DNA of 64,000 nucleotides from JAAYZB01 sp035379945 (GCA_035379945.1 DAOSWG010000003.1:39102-103101), one strand, 5' to 3'. Positions 1 through 8,340 are shown, numbered from the stretch's first letter. Notes: generated by a model not told the origin, from the letters alone. Numbers and translations are program-made.

Positions 1-45
1 GCGAATGAATTCGCTTGTTACCATGTTGATGATCTGCTGCGACAT
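1..45 (-). CDS. rplS: 50S ribosomal protein L19, N-terminal fragment
   Basis: Only the first 15 codons are in the window. They begin with ATG at 45 and read MSQQIINMVTSEFIR, which is the typical L19 N-terminus. A strong ribosome site (AAGGAG) lies a few bases upstream. L19 sits at the 30S-50S interface of the ribosome. The gene directly follows trmD on the same strand, the usual order in Bacillota. It also has its own promoter overlapping the trmD stop codon. Confidence 0.9.
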   Translation of the reverse strand, partial: MSQQIINMVTSEFIR

Positions 46-128
46 AATAGGCCAACTCCTTTTCTCTTGTCCAAGTTCATGGCCTGTTGCCAGCGGAACT
101 AAGAGCATGTGATTCTCATTCTTACAGC
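46..128 (-). promoter_or_regulatory. rplS 5' leader, possible L19 leader RNA
   Basis: The transcript from the rplS promoter has a leader of about 80 nt before the ATG. It can form a nested stem: CTCTT pairs with AAGAG, AGTTC with GAACT, and an inner TGG with CCA. The outer stem closes just before the AAGGAG ribosome site. Low-GC Gram-positives are known to carry an L19 leader that autoregulates rplS. The position and fold suggest this one is similar, but I could not compare it with the family model. Confidence 0.5.
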
Positions 129-135
129 GAAAATC

Positions 136-164
136 ATTATAACATAACTCGCTTGGTAAATCAA
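136..164 (-). promoter_or_regulatory. sigma-A promoter for rplS
   Basis: On the minus strand TTGATT is followed by a 17-bp spacer and TATAAT. The -35 box overlaps the trmD stop codon, so rplS can be transcribed separately from trmD. Confidence 0.7.
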
Positions 165-847
165 TCTTTTTTGTTTGGCTTTTTGACGAGATCGGGCCGT
201 CTTTCAAGCGTTCTCTTCAAGGCTTGTTCGCGACGCCATTTCTCGATTTCAGCGTGGTTTCCGCTTACGAGGACTTCCGGCACAAACTGGCCCATGAAGT
301 CGTATGGTCTCGTATATTGCGGATACTCCAGTAACCCGGTGAAAAACGAATCGTCGCGGTATGATTCTTCTTTTCCCAAAGCGCCCGGAAGAAGTCTTAC
401 GATGCTATCGATTAAAATCATCGCCGGCACTTCTCCTCCGGTCAGGACATAATCTCCCACCGATATTTCCATATCGACAAGATCGCGGATTCTTTCATCA
501 AATCCTTCGTAATGTCCGCATATGAGAATAAGATGTTCGTAACTGGACAGTTCTATTGCTTTGGTCTGATTGTATGTTTCTCCTTGCGGTGTCAGCAATA
601 TCTTCAATGCTTTCTCATAGCCGTCAATATTGACAAGTGCCCGGTATATCGGTTCGACAGAAAGCACCATGCCGGCTCCGCCGCCGTAAGGGCTGTCGTC
701 AACCTGCATATGTTTGTTGGTGGAAAAAGCCCGGAAGTTGATCAGTTCGATATCGACGATTCCGGCTTTTTGCGCTCTTCCGATGATGGATTCAGAAAGA
801 AAACAACCAAATATATCGGGAAACAAAGTCAAGACGGAGATTTTCAT
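161..847 (-). CDS. trmD: tRNA (guanine37-N1)-methyltransferase
   Basis: TrmD methylates G37 of tRNAs with S-adenosylmethionine, which prevents +1 frameshifting; it acts in the cytoplasm as a homodimer. The 228-residue length is usual. Family marks are the MKISVLTLFPDIF start, GGGAGMV, the LLTPQG segment, the HYEGFDERI loop and the SVGDYVLTGGE stretch that forms the trefoil-knot SAM site. The C-terminal tail (WRREQALKRTLERRPDL) is typical. Its start overlaps the rimM stop by 4 bp, so the two are translationally coupled. The order rimM-trmD-rplS is the standard ribosomal cluster. Confidence 0.97.
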   Translation of the reverse strand: MKISVLTLFPDIFGCFLSESIIGRAQKAGIVDIELINFRAFSTNKHMQVDDSPYGGGAGMVLSVEPIYRALVNIDGYEKALKILLTPQGETYNQTKAIELSSYEHLILICGHYEGFDERIRDLVDMEISVGDYVLTGGEVPAMILIDSIVRLLPGALGKEESYRDDSFFTGLLEYPQYTRPYDFMGQFVPEVLVSGNHAEIEKWRREQALKRTLERRPDLVKKPNKKD

Positions 848-1347
848 AAGAGCCCCTCCATGTCGACGATTTCGATTATCTTGGCATTCAAATCAACTTT
901 GATGACAAACTCATCCCTGAATGGAACCAAAGATATCTTGCCTTCACTTCCTGTTATTTCAAGATAGTCTCCCTGGGGCAATTCCCTGATTCCTTTGACA
1001 TTCCCTTTTTTAGTTCCATTTTGCATGACAAGAAGACCTATAATGTCGTCAGCGTGAAATTCGTTCTCACCGAGAGCTAGATCGTCTTCGTCTTCGACAA
1101 AGATATCCGATCCCTTGAATGACTCCACGTCGTTTATGTCGTCATATCCTTCGAGTTTCAATAAGAGCATGTTTTTAAATAAGCGATTACTTTCGACCTT
1201 GACTGAAAAATCTTCTTTTCCTTGACGGATCAAAAGCGTTTTTCCGAAAGCGAAACGATTTTCCGCAAAGTCAGTCATGACAACTACTTTGAGTTCGCCT
1301 TTCAGGCCCCGGGTATTGACGATTTTTCCTATTTTGATCAGATCCAA
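844..1347 (-). CDS. rimM: 16S rRNA processing protein RimM
   Basis: RimM assists late assembly of the 30S subunit head and binds ribosomal protein S19. The 167-residue protein has the N-terminal RimM barrel (IGKIVNTRGLKGELKV), followed by a PRC-barrel-like half with the marker LPQGDYLEI and the FRDEFV(I)KVD segment near the end. It overlaps trmD by 4 bp. Unusually, rpsP and ffh are not upstream. The preceding gene is a cation/proton antiporter only 30 bp away on the same strand, with no terminator or clear promoter between them, so rimM-trmD may be read through from the antiporter operon. Confidence 0.95.
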   Translation of the reverse strand: MDLIKIGKIVNTRGLKGELKVVVMTDFAENRFAFGKTLLIRQGKEDFSVKVESNRLFKNMLLLKLEGYDDINDVESFKGSDIFVEDEDDLALGENEFHADDIIGLLVMQNGTKKGNVKGIRELPQGDYLEITGSEGKISLVPFRDEFVIKVDLNAKIIEIVDMEGLL

Positions 1348-1377
1348 AAGACATTCTCCTTCTTCGGGAAAATTGAT

Positions 1378-2586
1378 TTATCCCCTGACTGTTATCTCGC
1401 CGGTTTTTCTTAATATTGTTTTGGTCACAACCGGTCCGGATAGTTCATATACGAGAGTGGCAGCCAGCACTATGGCACGGATCTGGGAACCCATATCGGC
1501 ATCCAAGATCTGCGTGGCCACCAAGCTGAGACCGATGGCTACCCCGGCCTGCGGCAACAGGGCAAAGCCAAGATAATTGGCTATTTTAGGCTCTGCTTTG
1601 GAAATTCTGGCTCCGAACCAGGCTCCAAAGAACTTCCCAAAAACCCGCATCAGAGTATAGACAATTCCGATCACGCCGACGACAAGCAACACCGACAATT
1701 TCAGTTCGGCTCCGCTTAATACGAAGAACATGATGAAAATCGGCGGGGTGATGAAATACACCAAATTGTTGACCTCGTCGTATTTCTTGCTGAAGTTGGC
1801 AAATATTGCTCCGAGAGCCATACAAGCCAAAATGGTTGATCCGTTCACCAGATCCGCCAGATAGATCGTCACGAAGATCATGGTCACGACCAGGCTGATG
1901 CGATTGCCGCGTCCGGTAAACCACAGACATGCGTATGTAAGCAAGAACCCCATGGCGGCTCCGATTCCTAACGAAAAGAAAATTTCCTTGAGCGGATTCA
2001 AAATCTGAATGATCAGGGAAGCCCCGGCTGTGGACGGTCCGATGGCATTTGCCACGGCAACGCAGATACCGAACAACATTACCGCCACCGAATCATCGAG
2101 AGCGACAACGCCCAAAATGGTGTCGGTAAGCGACCCCTTTGCTTTATATTGTTTCACCACCATCAGGGTGGCCGCCGGATCGGTCGCAGCCGCAACAGCC
2201 GACAGGATCAGGGAAAAACGGATGCTGGTGATGTCAAGTTGCTTGGTGATGGCGAAATACAAGATCAGACCGGCAAAAACAAACAAGACACCGAAAGAAG
2301 CCTCCATGATGGCGATGATAATCGGTTTGGCTCCGACTTTCTTGAAATAAGATACTTTGAATTCATCGCCGATGGTAAAGGCGATGAATCCCAAAGCCAC
2401 CATCGACACCAAATCAAGGCTTTCGGTATAGGATTCCTTTATTATATTCAATAGACTCGGACCGATCAAAAGACCGCCGATCAAATAACCGGTCACATTA
2501 GGCAAATGGGCTATTTTAGCCAATTTGCCGAACAAAAGACCGGTCGCAATCATTATGCCCGCATAAAATAATATCGTCAAATCCAT
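1378..2586 (-). CDS. cation:proton antiporter (CPA2 type)
   Basis: This is a 402-residue integral membrane protein with about 12 hydrophobic segments. The first contains GxLxGKLAKIAHLPNVTGYLIGG, the marker of Kef/NapA-type Na+/H+ or K+/H+ exchangers. The cores ATDPAA (about 135-140) and ALDDSVAVMLF (about 162) match the two half-helices that carry the transport aspartates. There is no C-terminal RCK/TrkA domain, so ligand gating would have to come from another protein. It lies 13 bp downstream of a PII-like gene in the same operon, which suggests that the small protein regulates it. The exact ion is not readable from sequence. Confidence 0.88.
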   Translation of the reverse strand: MDLTILFYAGIMIATGLLFGKLAKIAHLPNVTGYLIGGLLIGPSLLNIIKESYTESLDLVSMVALGFIAFTIGDEFKVSYFKKVGAKPIIIAIMEASFGVLFVFAGLILYFAITKQLDITSIRFSLILSAVAAATDPAATLMVVKQYKAKGSLTDTILGVVALDDSVAVMLFGICVAVANAIGPSTAGASLIIQILNPLKEIFFSLGIGAAMGFLLTYACLWFTGRGNRISLVVTMIFVTIYLADLVNGSTILACMALGAIFANFSKKYDEVNNLVYFITPPIFIMFFVLSGAELKLSVLLVVGVIGIVYTLMRVFGKFFGAWFGARISKAEPKIANYLGFALLPQAGVAIGLSLVATQILDADMGSQIRAIVLAATLVYELSGPVVTKTILRKTGEITVRG

Positions 2587-2599
2587 AATTTCATATCAC

Positions 2600-2935
2600 C
2601 TAGCACTTATACCCTTTGACATTTTCGATCGGAACCGTGAAAGCAATACCTGTGTTGGGTTGACTGAGGTCGCCGATGGAATCGTTTATCACCTGATAAA
2701 CGGTTTCCACCTGTCCGTCTTCGACAACCATCATGATTACTTCCGATTCAACACGCGGATTGTCAAACAGGGCTTTCAGAGAACCGATAAATTTCATATC
2801 ATCGTTTTCGATGAGTTTTCTTGCCATTCCCGAACTGCTGATAATGGTAGCCCCATGGATGCCGTTTTCCTTGAGACTGTGAAGAAACTCGTCCAACTTG
2901 GTGACATCATTCAGGACAAAAAAGACCAACTTCAT
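2600..2935 (-). CDS. PII-like regulatory protein, antiporter partner
   Basis: This 111-residue soluble protein has the ferredoxin-like alternation of strands and helices seen in PII-like proteins. It opens with MKLVFFVLNDVTKLDEFL and has GIHGATII in the second strand, where PII proteins have a similar GxxGxT turn. Variable T-loop-like residues follow (EVIMMVVEDGQVETVYQVI). PII-like proteins usually bind nucleotides or small metabolites and gate a membrane transporter encoded next door. Here the neighbour is the antiporter, so a regulatory role for ion exchange is inferred. The assignment rests on fold-level similarity and context. Confidence 0.6.
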   Translation of the reverse strand: MKLVFFVLNDVTKLDEFLHSLKENGIHGATIISSSGMARKLIENDDMKFIGSLKALFDNPRVESEVIMMVVEDGQVETVYQVINDSIGDLSQPNTGIAFTVPIENVKGYKC

Positions 2936-2967
2936 ATATTTCTACCTCTCTTTACATACCGGTTTGT

Positions 2968-2996
2968 ATTATACACCCCAGAGGGCGAAAAGGCAA
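2968..2996 (-). promoter_or_regulatory. promoter of the PII-like/antiporter operon
   Basis: On the minus strand TTGCCT, a 17-bp spacer and TATAAT lie about 35 bp upstream of the PII-like start codon. The -10 box is consensus and the -35 box is a weaker match. Confidence 0.6.
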
Positions 2997-3004
2997 ATGC
3001 TATC

Positions 3005-3820
3005 TCACTTGGAAAATGGGAAAAAAGCTGCTAAAAAAGTTGGAAATCTGAATTGCCAAAACAGTTCAGTATGAGTAGCTTTTTTGTCAATTACATGAAT
3101 TAGCCCGTCTTCATGGATTTTCTTGTTTTTCAATAACTTTTGCAGTTTTTTCGTATCTCTCAAAACCGTAAATGCGGCAAACGGCGTCTCTTTTGCGCCC
3201 ATATCATGATATATGCAGGTATCTGGCGGTAAATCGGTTTTTTCCAACAAACGGAAAAGAGAATTGCCCACGACATGGATGGCGGGAGAAAATATCCCTG
3301 CTTTTCCGTACACATCTGGATAACGGCACAACATGTATAAAGATATGTTGCCTCCACATGAACTACCTGCCACACCTGTATTCAAACGATCCGGAAGGGT
3401 ACGGTAATGCGAATCAACAAACGGTTTGACAATCTTTGTCACGAAGCCGGCATAAATATCTCCTTCCGGTTCGTTTTTTTCCTCCGGCATTTCCTTATCT
3501 AGGCGTTTTCTCATCCATGGCGACAAACTGTCAGAATATTCCAGGATCCGCATTTTCGGGTCATTGTCAATTCCCACTATGATTATCCTTCTCGCCAGTT
3601 TGTTATTGAAAAGTCTTTCCGCTGTTTGGCAAACATCCCAGGAATAACCACTAAAAGGGGCCGGATCGACAAGATTCTGACCGTCATGCATATAAAGAAC
3701 CGGATAGCGTTCTTCGGAATAATCGTAATCTACTGGCAAAAAAACCCGGATTCTCTTATTCCTGCCACCCAGTTCTTTTATCTCGAAGTCATGGATCATC
3801 GTGTTTTGCTTCGTGTCCAT
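3005..3820 (-). CDS. alpha/beta-hydrolase, esterase D family
   Basis: This 271-residue protein belongs to the putative esterase (esterase D/Fes-like) family. It starts with a beta-rich segment (KRIRVFLPVDYDY, PVLYMHDGQNL). The nucleophile elbow GSSCG places the catalytic Ser at about residue 154, and a late THTELFW supplies the likely catalytic His. No signal peptide is seen, so it is probably cytoplasmic. Members cleave S-formylglutathione, siderophore esters or simple acyl esters; the substrate cannot be told here. It follows the YhhN gene by 6 bp and probably shares its promoter. The start codon has only a weak ribosome site. Confidence 0.8.
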   Translation of the reverse strand: MDTKQNTMIHDFEIKELGGRNKRIRVFLPVDYDYSEERYPVLYMHDGQNLVDPAPFSGYSWDVCQTAERLFNNKLARRIIIVGIDNDPKMRILEYSDSLSPWMRKRLDKEMPEEKNEPEGDIYAGFVTKIVKPFVDSHYRTLPDRLNTGVAGSSCGGNISLYMLCRYPDVYGKAGIFSPAIHVVGNSLFRLLEKTDLPPDTCIYHDMGAKETPFAAFTVLRDTKKLQKLLKNKKIHEDGLIHVIDKKATHTELFWQFRFPTFLAAFFPFSK

Positions 3821-3826
3821 ATCCGA

Positions 3827-4549
3827 TTATGCGAACAAGAAGGCCAGAGCGAGAAGAATCTGAGCAGAATAATATGTCATCAGATTCAAAGCGACAAAAC
3901 TTTTCGGATGATCTTTTTTAAAATAGATTTCCGAAAGAATCAGGTCGGAAATACCAAACAGAATCGCCCCGATCATGATAATAACGGAAAAAGTATTGAA
4001 ATTATTTTGAACGGCATTGGCGAATGATTGTCCGATCATTAGGAAAATCATGAACGAATAGGCAATAGTGGGAAAAAGCACTTTGCCGAAATTGAATTTA
4101 AGAACCTTTATGGCCACAAAGAAAATTGCGGTTGTCATAATGGCGGTGAAAACAAACGGATAAACCGACCAGTCCGACAAGTGTAACAGAGCAAAATAGT
4201 AAAAAACATGTCCGGATGCAAAAGCGATGGTTCCCGAAAGAATGATGCTTTCATTTTCTTCTCGCGGACGAAGCGGTCTCAAAGCAAGCAATATGTCTCC
4301 GATCAATCCGGCGATCAAAGCCAAAGTGAAAAGAATTGCGGCCGGTTGGAAAACAATAAAATCAGCTCCAAGGTAATGGGGGGATTCTACCCACACCATC
4401 TTTTCATAGATTACGACGGCAAACAGAAAAATAAAACAAAAGCTTGCCAGCGTTTTGCTAAAAAGCGCGATTAGCGGATTATTGTGGTACTCGGAATAAA
4501 TATAAAGTCCGGCCACAACAACGGCTACGCCAAGCAAAAACCAAATCAT
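3827..4549 (-). CDS. YhhN family membrane protein (lysoplasmalogenase-like)
   Basis: This is a membrane protein of about 240 residues with eight hydrophobic helices. It has the YhhN/TMEM86 marks: a LIAGLIGDILLAL helix with a conserved Asp and a FASGHVFYYFALL helix with a conserved His. Family members hydrolyse the vinyl-ether bond of lysoplasmalogens, though bacterial relatives are poorly tested. The start at 4549 was chosen because AAGGGGG sits 8 bases upstream; an ATG 18 bases earlier has no ribosome site. It is the first gene of a two-gene unit with the esterase, and both could act on lipids. Confidence 0.75.
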   Translation of the reverse strand: MIWFLLGVAVVVAGLYIYSEYHNNPLIALFSKTLASFCFIFLFAVVIYEKMVWVESPHYLGADFIVFQPAAILFTLALIAGLIGDILLALRPLRPREENESIILSGTIAFASGHVFYYFALLHLSDWSVYPFVFTAIMTTAIFFVAIKVLKFNFGKVLFPTIAYSFMIFLMIGQSFANAVQNNFNTFSVIIMIGAILFGISDLILSEIYFKKDHPKSFVALNLMTYYSAQILLALAFLFA

Positions 4550-4593
4550 TTGATTTTCCCCCTTCATTTAAGGTGATTTCATTATAATTATAC

Positions 4594-4622
4594 ATTGTAT
4601 GAAGGACATTTTATAGGTCCAA
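4594..4622 (-). promoter_or_regulatory. promoter of the yhhN-esterase unit
   Basis: Minus strand: TTGGAC, a 17-bp spacer and TACAAT. It lies in the short divergent region shared with the EEP-family gene on the plus strand. Confidence 0.6.
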
Positions 4623-4690
4623 ACCCAAAAAAGAATATCTTTTCGCATATTATTCGGATATAATAGGGGTAAGTGAATGGGGGGAGTCTA

Positions 4691-5815
4691 GTGAAAAAAG
4701 TCTTAAAAATCTTTCTGATTCTGGTATGTGCGATACTGGTATTTGGAATCGGATTTATTCTTACCCTGCAAATCTTCGAATATCGACCCGATGACATAAC
4801 AATTCTTGCCATCGACAACGAACCGGAAAATTCCGTCACCAATTATGTGGGTATTGATGAAACCGTCAGTATAATGACGTTCAATACCGGATACGCATCC
4901 TTATCCGCCACCGAAGACTTCGTGATGGACGGTGGAGTAAAAGGACGCATGGATTCCATCGAGGAAGTCGAAGTCAATATCGCCGGTATCAAAAGTATCA
5001 TAACCGCCGCCGAAGCCGATATCTATCTGCTTCAGGAGGTCGACACAGATTCGGATCGATCATACAACACAATGCAATATGACGAGTATTCGACCTTGCT
5101 TTCATATTCCGGATCGCTTGGATATAACTACCGATGCATTTTCGTCCCGTTCCCCTTCAAAATGGGTCAAATGATGGGTTCGGTCGATTCCGGAATCGCC
5201 ACTTTCAGCCGATTTTATACAAGTGACGCCACAAGATACCAGTTACCTGGAAGTTTCTCCTGGCCCGTGAGTCTTGCGAATCTCAAACGTTGTGTCGTTG
5301 TATCACATCTGCCAATATCGGGATCCGACAAATATCTTACAATCGTCAATGTTCATTTGTCGGCTTATGATGACGGCACCATGAGAATCCAGGAAATGGA
5401 AGCATTGCAAAATATAGTCGAAGCTGAATATGAAGCCGGTAACTATGTGCTTGTTGGCGGAGATTTCAACCAAACATTCCCGGACGCAGTCACAATTACT
5501 GAAAACATTGACGGAACCGAAACATACGATTACTTATATCCGCTCAAGGAAGCCGGCCTTTGGGAAGCATATCCGATGAGCGACACCTGGTTTACCGATA
5601 ACGGGTTTACATTTGTCAATGATATTTCCACTCCGACATGCCGGTTGTTGAACCAACCTTACGATTCGGAAAATCATGACAACAATCAATATTATTCGAT
5701 CGATGGATTTATCGTATCAGCCAATATCACGGTCGAATCAATACAAGTAATCGATCAGGATTTCTTGTATAGCGATCACAACCCGGTTTTGATCGAGATC
5801 AGTTTCATCCATTAA
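4691..5815 (+). CDS. membrane-anchored endonuclease/exonuclease/phosphatase family protein
   Basis: This protein of about 374 residues starts with a positively charged N-terminus and one transmembrane helix (KVLKIFLILVCAILVFG), so the catalytic part should face outward. The EEP-fold markers are in order: MTFNTGYAS, LLQEVD (metal-binding Glu), NVHLSAYD, VGGDFNQT, YSIDGFI and SDHNPV at the end. The family includes DNases, phosphodiesterases and sphingomyelinases; the substrate is unknown. A GTG at 4691 preceded by GGGGGAG was taken as start; an in-frame GTG 18 bases upstream is possible. The gene stands alone between a divergent promoter region and a terminator. Confidence 0.85.
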   Translation: MKKVLKIFLILVCAILVFGIGFILTLQIFEYRPDDITILAIDNEPENSVTNYVGIDETVSIMTFNTGYASLSATEDFVMDGGVKGRMDSIEEVEVNIAGIKSIITAAEADIYLLQEVDTDSDRSYNTMQYDEYSTLLSYSGSLGYNYRCIFVPFPFKMGQMMGSVDSGIATFSRFYTSDATRYQLPGSFSWPVSLANLKRCVVVSHLPISGSDKYLTIVNVHLSAYDDGTMRIQEMEALQNIVEAEYEAGNYVLVGGDFNQTFPDAVTITENIDGTETYDYLYPLKEAGLWEAYPMSDTWFTDNGFTFVNDISTPTCRLLNQPYDSENHDNNQYYSIDGFIVSANITVESIQVIDQDFLYSDHNPVLIEISFIH

Positions 5816-5833
5816 TTTTACATTAAAACAATA

Positions 5834-5868
5834 AAAAAAGCATCCGGCTTATTCGGATGCTTTTCTTT
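5834..5868. terminator. bidirectional intrinsic terminator
   Basis: GCATCCG and CGGATGC form a stem flanked by an A-run and a T-run, so it can end both the EEP gene from the left and the NifX-like gene from the right. Confidence 0.85.
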
Positions 5869-6242
5869 TATTCATGATTTCCGTGATTTCCGTCTTCACC
5901 GTGATGATGCTCGTGTTGGCGACATATGATATCGCTCGATACAAGTTCGCCGGCCAAATATTTGGCAATCACATCGGATACTTCGCCGTTTATCCCCATA
6001 ATCACCTGGATACCGAAGCCATCCATGATTTTCTTTGCCATTTCTCCCATGTTTCCGGCAATCACACAGTTAACGCCGTTTTTGTGAAGAAAGTTGGGCA
6101 AGAACCCTTTTTGATGCGGCGGATTCTTGATAATCTCCGAACCTTTTGCTTTTCCGTCCTCTATTTCATAGACAACGAAATAATCACAGTGACCGAAATG
6201 CTCTGTCACCATATTATCGGTTACCGCCAAAGCCACTTTCAT
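5868..6242 (-). CDS. NifB/NifX-type dinitrogenase iron-molybdenum cofactor domain protein
   Basis: This 124-residue protein consists of a single NifX/NafY-like domain: MKVALAVTD start, TEHFGHCDYFVVYEI, then GVNCVIAGNMGEMA and GIQVIMG. These domains bind iron-sulfur or iron-molybdenum clusters, but stand-alone copies are widespread in non-fixing anaerobes with unknown roles. The C-terminus is histidine-rich (QHEHHHGEDGNHGNHE), suggesting metal binding. Its start lies inside the 3' end of the DUF134 gene (29-bp overlap), with GGAGGAGG upstream, so the two are co-translated. No nitrogenase genes are nearby, so nitrogen fixation is not implied. Confidence 0.85.
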   Translation of the reverse strand: MKVALAVTDNMVTEHFGHCDYFVVYEIEDGKAKGSEIIKNPPHQKGFLPNFLHKNGVNCVIAGNMGEMAKKIMDGFGIQVIMGINGEVSDVIAKYLAGELVSSDIICRQHEHHHGEDGNHGNHE

Positions 6243-6615
6243 TGGATTTTCCTCCTCCGTTCATATGTCTGCAACTAGAGTTGTTTGAATGCCGCGGTCT
6301 CACACAGGAATTGCAATCCTTTTCGCAAAATACATAATGCCCGCCTTCGATGACCAAATTTTGTCCGGATACGAGCGCATTGGCGATTTTCTTTCTCGCT
6401 TCATCATAAATACGTTGAACCGTGGTTCTGGCAACATTCATGAGTTTTGCTGCTTCTTCCTGGTCCAATCCTTCTTGATCAAGCAGTCTAATCGTTTCGT
6501 ACTCATCTAGATTCAAAACAATAGTCTCCGATTTATCAGAGTTACGATCCAACGGACCGTATTTCTGAAACTCTGGCATTTTGCATATGCAACGCGGTTT
6601 ATGCGGTCTTGGCAT
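6214..6615 (-). CDS. DUF134 (UPF0251) DNA-binding protein
   Basis: This 133-residue protein starts MPRPHKPRCIC and has a sigma-70 region 4-like helix-turn-helix (EYETIRLLDQEGLDQEEAAKLMNVARTTVQRIYDEARKKI). It ends in a Cys-rich tail (CEKDCNSC, C-R-PRH) that could bind a metal or cluster. DUF134 proteins commonly neighbour NifX-like genes, as here, and are probably regulators of them. The ATG at 6615 was chosen because GGAAGGTG lies 6 bases upstream; a GTG inside that ribosome site would extend it by three residues. The promoter spacer contains AT palindromes that could be an autoregulatory site. Confidence 0.88.
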   Translation of the reverse strand: MPRPHKPRCICKMPEFQKYGPLDRNSDKSETIVLNLDEYETIRLLDQEGLDQEEAAKLMNVARTTVQRIYDEARKKIANALVSGQNLVIEGGHYVFCEKDCNSCVRPRHSNNSSCRHMNGGGKSNESGFGGNR

Positions 6616-6643
6616 CCAAATCACCTTCCCTTATTACACGGGA

Positions 6644-6672
6644 ATTATAGCATATATATGAACATATGTCAA
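6644..6672 (-). promoter_or_regulatory. consensus sigma-A promoter for DUF134-nifX-like
   Basis: Minus strand: perfect TTGACA, 17-bp spacer, perfect TATAAT. The spacer holds the palindromes CATATG and CATATATATG, a plausible operator for the DUF134 protein. Confidence 0.85.
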
Positions 6673-6675
6673 TAA

Positions 6676-8340
6676 TTATGCCGGATTTTCCTGTGGCGTC
6701 TGTTCTTTTTCCTTGCGTTCCTCAATTTCTTTATTTATCATTTCGTAATATTTTTCGTCAATGAAATATTTTTTTCTCAGAATATAGAATGATCCTGTAA
6801 TTAGAATGATCGGGATAATCGTAATGGAAATCCTTAGCAACAAACGCATTGTTCCGGTCGTCTGATCCTTTAATACGGAATCGGCTGCCGTATTGATGAC
6901 CATCGAATACATTCCGGTTTCCTCGTTCTGTTCGAAAGTCACTTCCTGAAGCGCATCGTAAATGTTGCTTTCTTCGGCGGCAGTGAGATCATACTCGTCA
7001 AGAATCGTTTGCCTTGCGGCTACGTTAGAAATGAATGTTTCCTGTTCCTGGACATCCACTATGTTGTCAAAGCTGTTTTTCACTTCTTCCAAGGTACTGA
7101 CATTCTGGCTCAGCACATATATTCCGGACATGACCAAGACAAGAATATAAATGCCTTGTTGAAGCGCGCTTGAAAACTTGGCGACAAAAGGACGGAGCGA
7201 AAAGACTACAGCTTCATTCCTTTGTCCGGAGCGGTACTCGTTATATTCGATGGAATTCGTCATATTGAGAATGATAACCATATAGAAGATTGCTTGTCCT
7301 CCGAAAACAAGAGCGCCGAATATGCACATCGAAATCAGGCTTACCGGGAAAATCGGTAAGTATCCCATCAAGAGAAACATCAGATACCCTGCCGTTAAAA
7401 CGATAAAGCCGGTTCCCAAAAGCTGTTTTCTCGAGAATTTTTTGGCCATCAAAGGATATGTGCTTTGGACAAGCACATTAACAATGAAAAGAACACCGAC
7501 GAATATCGTGATCGTTGATCCGTTATATCCAAGTTCGATATAGAAGAAATTGTATCCAAGAGCGGTCAATAAACCGGATCCGACGCTGTAAAGCATCAAG
7601 GCCAGTGACGCCCATAGCAACTGGTCATTGTTTTTGATGACCTGGAACATTTTCTTAATGGTTACTTTTTCCGGACTCGCCTGCATCTCATCCTGCGGTT
7701 CCTTGACTCCGAAAACCGTTAAACAGGTACAAGCCAGGAAAATGATAACGAATGTGATCGCAATTGTTTGGTAACCAGTGACCATGTTTCCGACTGTCAC
7801 CATCGGGATGATCGCATTTGCCATAATGGCGCCGACTGCGGCAAATACGACTACCATTGTCGCAATTTGATCGCGTTGTTTTTTTGTTCTTGAAAGTGCG
7901 GGAAGAATTGACCAATATGGAATGTCATTAAGTGTAAAGGCCATTTCCCAAAGCAAATACATCATGGCGAAGAAAAACACATATCCCCAGTTATTCCAGA
8001 AATGCGGTCTGACGATGAAAAAGATCAGAATCATTATACTTGTCAGTATACCACCGATAAGGACCCAAGGACGATATTTTCCCCATCTAGTATGGGTGTT
8101 TTCAACAATTGATCCCATGATCGGATCATTCACGGCATCCCATACCCTTCCGAATATCAAGATGATGCCGATGGCTGAAAACTGCGCCGTTGACAATCCC
8201 AAACCGGAATATTGCACATAAGTCATCAAAAAAGTGGCTATGAGTTGATAGATCATATCCCGGCCGATGCCACCGACACTGTAGTTCCATTTGTTTCTAC
8301 GTAAAATCTTTTGTTCAAGTGTCAAGCTGTCTGTTTTCAT
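6676..8340 (-). CDS. GPH-family (MelB/YicJ-like) sugar:cation symporter
   Basis: This 554-residue major-facilitator protein is of the glycoside-pentoside-hexuronide:cation type. It has the N-terminal signature GIGRDMIYQL, the helix-2 region GRVWDAVNDPIMGS with the cation-binding Asp residues, and the helix 2-3 loop TRWGKYRPW. Twelve membrane segments are seen. Odd: between the last two helices there is a soluble insert of about 88 residues (411-498), rich in acidic residues, that MelB-type proteins of about 460 residues lack. The C-terminal tail is highly charged. The substrate cannot be told, since no glycosidase is adjacent. It appears to be a single-gene unit. Confidence 0.85.
   Translation of the reverse strand: MKTDSLTLEQKILRRNKWNYSVGGIGRDMIYQLIATFLMTYVQYSGLGLSTAQFSAIGIILIFGRVWDAVNDPIMGSIVENTHTRWGKYRPWVLIGGILTSIMILIFFIVRPHFWNNWGYVFFFAMMYLLWEMAFTLNDIPYWSILPALSRTKKQRDQIATMVVVFAAVGAIMANAIIPMVTVGNMVTGYQTIAITFVIIFLACTCLTVFGVKEPQDEMQASPEKVTIKKMFQVIKNNDQLLWASLALMLYSVGSGLLTALGYNFFYIELGYNGSTITIFVGVLFIVNVLVQSTYPLMAKKFSRKQLLGTGFIVLTAGYLMFLLMGYLPIFPVSLISMCIFGALVFGGQAIFYMVIILNMTNSIEYNEYRSGQRNEAVVFSLRPFVAKFSSALQQGIYILVLVMSGIYVLSQNVSTLEEVKNSFDNIVDVQEQETFISNVAARQTILDEYDLTAAEESNIYDALQEVTFEQNEETGMYSMVINTAADSVLKDQTTGTMRLLLRISITIIPIILITGSFYILRKKYFIDEKYYEMINKEIEERKEKEQTPQENPA

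Noticed and set aside
5868..6242. Evidence of nitrogen fixation
   Set aside because: A single NifX-like domain without nifHDK or nifB is common in non-fixing anaerobes.
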